Source: Aporhodopirellula sallentina SM41 (GTDB lineage: Bacteria > Planctomycetota > Planctomycetia > Pirellulales > Pirellulaceae). From it: a stretch of DNA of 64,000 bases. Location: the NCBI RefSeq assembly GCF_000346505.1, contig NZ_ANOH01000117.1, positions 25,874 to 89,873 of the forward strand. Reading direction: 5' to 3'. Made by a program: the position numbers and the translations under genes. The notes under the pieces were generated by a model. The model saw nothing but the letters and a program-made list of their open reading frames with translations, did not search any database and was not told where the DNA came from. How positions within the stretch are numbered: the stretch's first letter is position 1; the number at the start of each line of letters is the position of its first letter. Shown piece by piece: positions 62,570-64,000 of the stretch.

Positions 62570-64000
62570 CTATGGTCGCGATGCGATTTCGATCGGACGA
62601 ACGAGTCCGAGGTAAGCCATCAGATCACGCACCTCGGTGAGGGTGAGTTCATCGATCAGACCGCTCGGCATGATGCTCATTCCGCTCGGCTGAATCGAAT
62701 CGACTTCGTCTTCCGCGATCACGGTGATTTCGTTTCGGGAATCGCGAATGTGCAATTCGTCACCCACCGAACTCACCATTCCCACGTAGACCTTGCCAGA
62801 GATCGTGAGCACTTTCTTGCTCGCGTACTGGTTGCTGACCACGTGTGACGGGTGAAGAATCGACTCGAGGATTTCACGTCGGGTGAACCGTTTGGCCATG
62901 TTGGTCAGGTCGGGGCCGACGGAAACACCGGCGCCTTGGTGACGGTGGCAACTCGCACACTGAGCACTTTGATACAGCGCCAATCCGGTATGGAGGTCGC
63001 CTGCCTCTCCCTCAGGAGAATCGAGGAAGGTCAACAATTGTTCCAGATCCCATTTGGATTCATCCTCGCGAGGCAGTTCGGCCGCCGGACGATCGGGGAA
63101 GGTTTTTGAATACCATCGTTGCCAGAGAGCCATCGATCGGGCTGCACCCTTGGGGCGTGTCATCCCGGTCCAGTGTTCGAGCAGTTTTTCGATGTTCTCA
63201 AACGATCCGTGATCCTTTTCTTGACGCAATCCCATCAGGATGAGGGCGCGGAGTGCCATCGGGTCGTCGGTGGCAATCGGAACTGTTCGCAGTTTCGAAA
63301 CGACTTCCTCGGCCGAAGGGCCATCGAGGATGTTCAGGCTGCGGACAAGGTAGTCCCAATTATCCCCGTCTGGTTTTTGTGCTAACGCGAGTGCGACAAC
63401 GGCACGACGCTGCGGCTCGGTACGCCAGATCTTGCGAAGGTGGTCGGCGGACGCTTCATCCGAGGCGGTCGACAGCATCGCGATGATGCCCGTTCGCAAA
63501 CGACGGTGGACGTCATCGATCGTCGGTTCGGCAACCAATTCATCGTCCAGGCGACGCAGTTTCTCTGCTGTCGCTTCGTCGATTGGACGTTTGAGTCGGA
63601 AGATGGCACCGAGTGCTGCGTTACGCCAACGTCCCCCTTCATCCAAGATTGCTTGAATGTCGTCCTCGGACAGGTGGCGTGCGAAGTCACGTGTAACCGC
63701 GACCATGTACATCGGCAGTGAGCCTTCGGAGTCTTCGCTTGCGATGCGTTCATACATCTTTAGCATTGCGAAGCGTTCTTGCGCGGTCCAATCGCGATCG
63801 ATTCGTTGCAGGCACATGGCCGTCAGGACTCGATCGAGTTTGGGAGCGTCCGATTCAATGTATTCCATTGCACGCGGAATCATCGACTCGGCTTGCAGAT
63901 AGGCCGCCAAACGGATCAGTTCGTGGTTGATTCGTGAGTCACCTGATGGGAACTCCTGCGCGATTCGGTCACGCAACCAAGGCACGGCTGTCGGTGGGAT
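62570..64000 (-). CDS. Cytochrome-like haem-binding protein with HEAT-like repeats, N-terminus outside window
   Basis: At least 476 residues are visible and the frame continues through the right edge without a start that must be used, so the gene is partial at its 5' end. The visible N-terminal part is alpha-helical and repeat-like (for example HELIRLAAYLQAESMIPRAM, TAMCLQRIDRDWTAQERFAM). The C-terminal 130 residues contain CASCH in ALYQSAQCASCHRHQGAG, then VGPDLTNMAKRFTRREILESILHP, SNQYASKKVLTISGKVYVGMV and LPSGLIDELT-like text. This is the planctomycete putative haem-binding domain often found after PSCyt-type membrane-bound dehydrogenase or HEAT proteins. Exact role unknown. Ends 19 bases after the hairpin shared with the preceding gene. 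Confidence 0.85.
   Translation of the reverse strand: MPPTAVPWLRDRIAQEFPSGDSRINHELIRLAAYLQAESMIPRAMEYIESDAPKLDRVLTAMCLQRIDRDWTAQERFAMLKMYERIASEDSEGSLPMYMVAVTRDFARHLSEDDIQAILDEGGRWRNAALGAIFRLKRPIDEATAEKLRRLDDELVAEPTIDDVHRRLRTGIIAMLSTASDEASADHLRKIWRTEPQRRAVVALALAQKPDGDNWDYLVRSLNILDGPSAEEVVSKLRTVPIATDDPMALRALILMGLRQEKDHGSFENIEKLLEHWTGMTRPKGAARSMALWQRWYSKTFPDRPAAELPREDESKWDLEQLLTFLDSPEGEAGDLHTGLALYQSAQCASCHRHQGAGVSVGPDLTNMAKRFTRREILESILHPSHVVSNQYASKKVLTISGKVYVGMVSSVGDELHIRDSRNEITVIAEDEVDSIQPSGMSIMPSGLIDELTLTEVRDLMAYLGLVRPIEIASRP

Noticed and set aside
1..64000. tRNA, rRNA, CRISPR arrays and intact insertion sequences
   Set aside because: I looked for T-loop-like GGTTCGAATCC contexts, regular direct repeats with spacers and transposase motifs; none was convincing. 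A dedicated tRNA/CRISPR scan would settle it.

Overview
The window is a bacterial chromosome segment that looks like a marine planctomycete of the Rhodopirellula/Pirellulaceae type. Supporting signs are the LEPR-x-LL N-terminal motif on the subtilase at 56918, fusions of redoxin or HEAT-like domains to CxxCH haem motifs, leucine-rich-repeat membrane proteins, an EF-G with an unusual switch I, and an S12 with Arg at position 88. All calls come from reading the sequence and translations; no search was run.

Left part (about 0.5-22 kb): an exopolysaccharide/exosortase locus, mostly on the minus strand. In coordinate order it holds an exosortase-associated O-antigen-ligase-like protein, a UDP-GlcNAc-type 6-dehydrogenase, a polysaccharide deacetylase joined by a TAATG overlap to an initiating sugar-phosphate transferase, an EpsI-family protein, a giant membrane-anchored TPR protein broken by an apparent one-base frameshift, a Wzc-like co-polymerase/tyrosine kinase and a complete exosortase (Cys221/Arg266/His287). 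Divergent from the exosortase, on the plus strand, are a tail-anchored protein with two degenerate FHA-like domains, a small membrane ORF and a secreted protein ending in a PEP-CTERM-like signal. A FeeM-like acyltransferase on the minus strand closes the locus. Together they suggest synthesis and export of a polysaccharide coupled to processing and anchoring of a dedicated surface protein. This is the best candidate here for a poorly described system.

Middle part (22-45 kb): an operon of sulfatase-modifying-factor-fold protein, beta-hydroxyacid dehydrogenase and GT39-like glycosyltransferase; a hybrid histidine kinase with HPt that overlaps tail-to-tail a receiver/anti-sigma-type ATPase; ruvA; a cold shock protein; a rhomboid protease; a LamG-bearing metallophosphoesterase; an ACT-malic enzyme; a second O-antigen-ligase-like protein overlapping tail-to-tail an LRR membrane protein; a deoxyhypusine-synthase-like enzyme; and dapA.

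Right part (45-64 kb): an rpsL-rpsG-fusA str cluster with an intrinsic terminator between rpsG and fusA; cmk; a MoxR/DUF58/transglutaminase module; asnB; a secreted subtilase; a redoxin-cytochrome-monooxygenase-like fusion; a fructosamine-kinase/methyltransferase pair; and a haem-binding protein running off the right edge. The main gene-poor stretches lie at about 1.8-2.5, 3.9-4.5, 6.5-7.5, 17.2-18.0, 22.0-22.5, 32.4-33.0, 44.3-45.3 and 56.4-56.9 kb. I saw no tRNA, rRNA, CRISPR array or intact insertion sequence.
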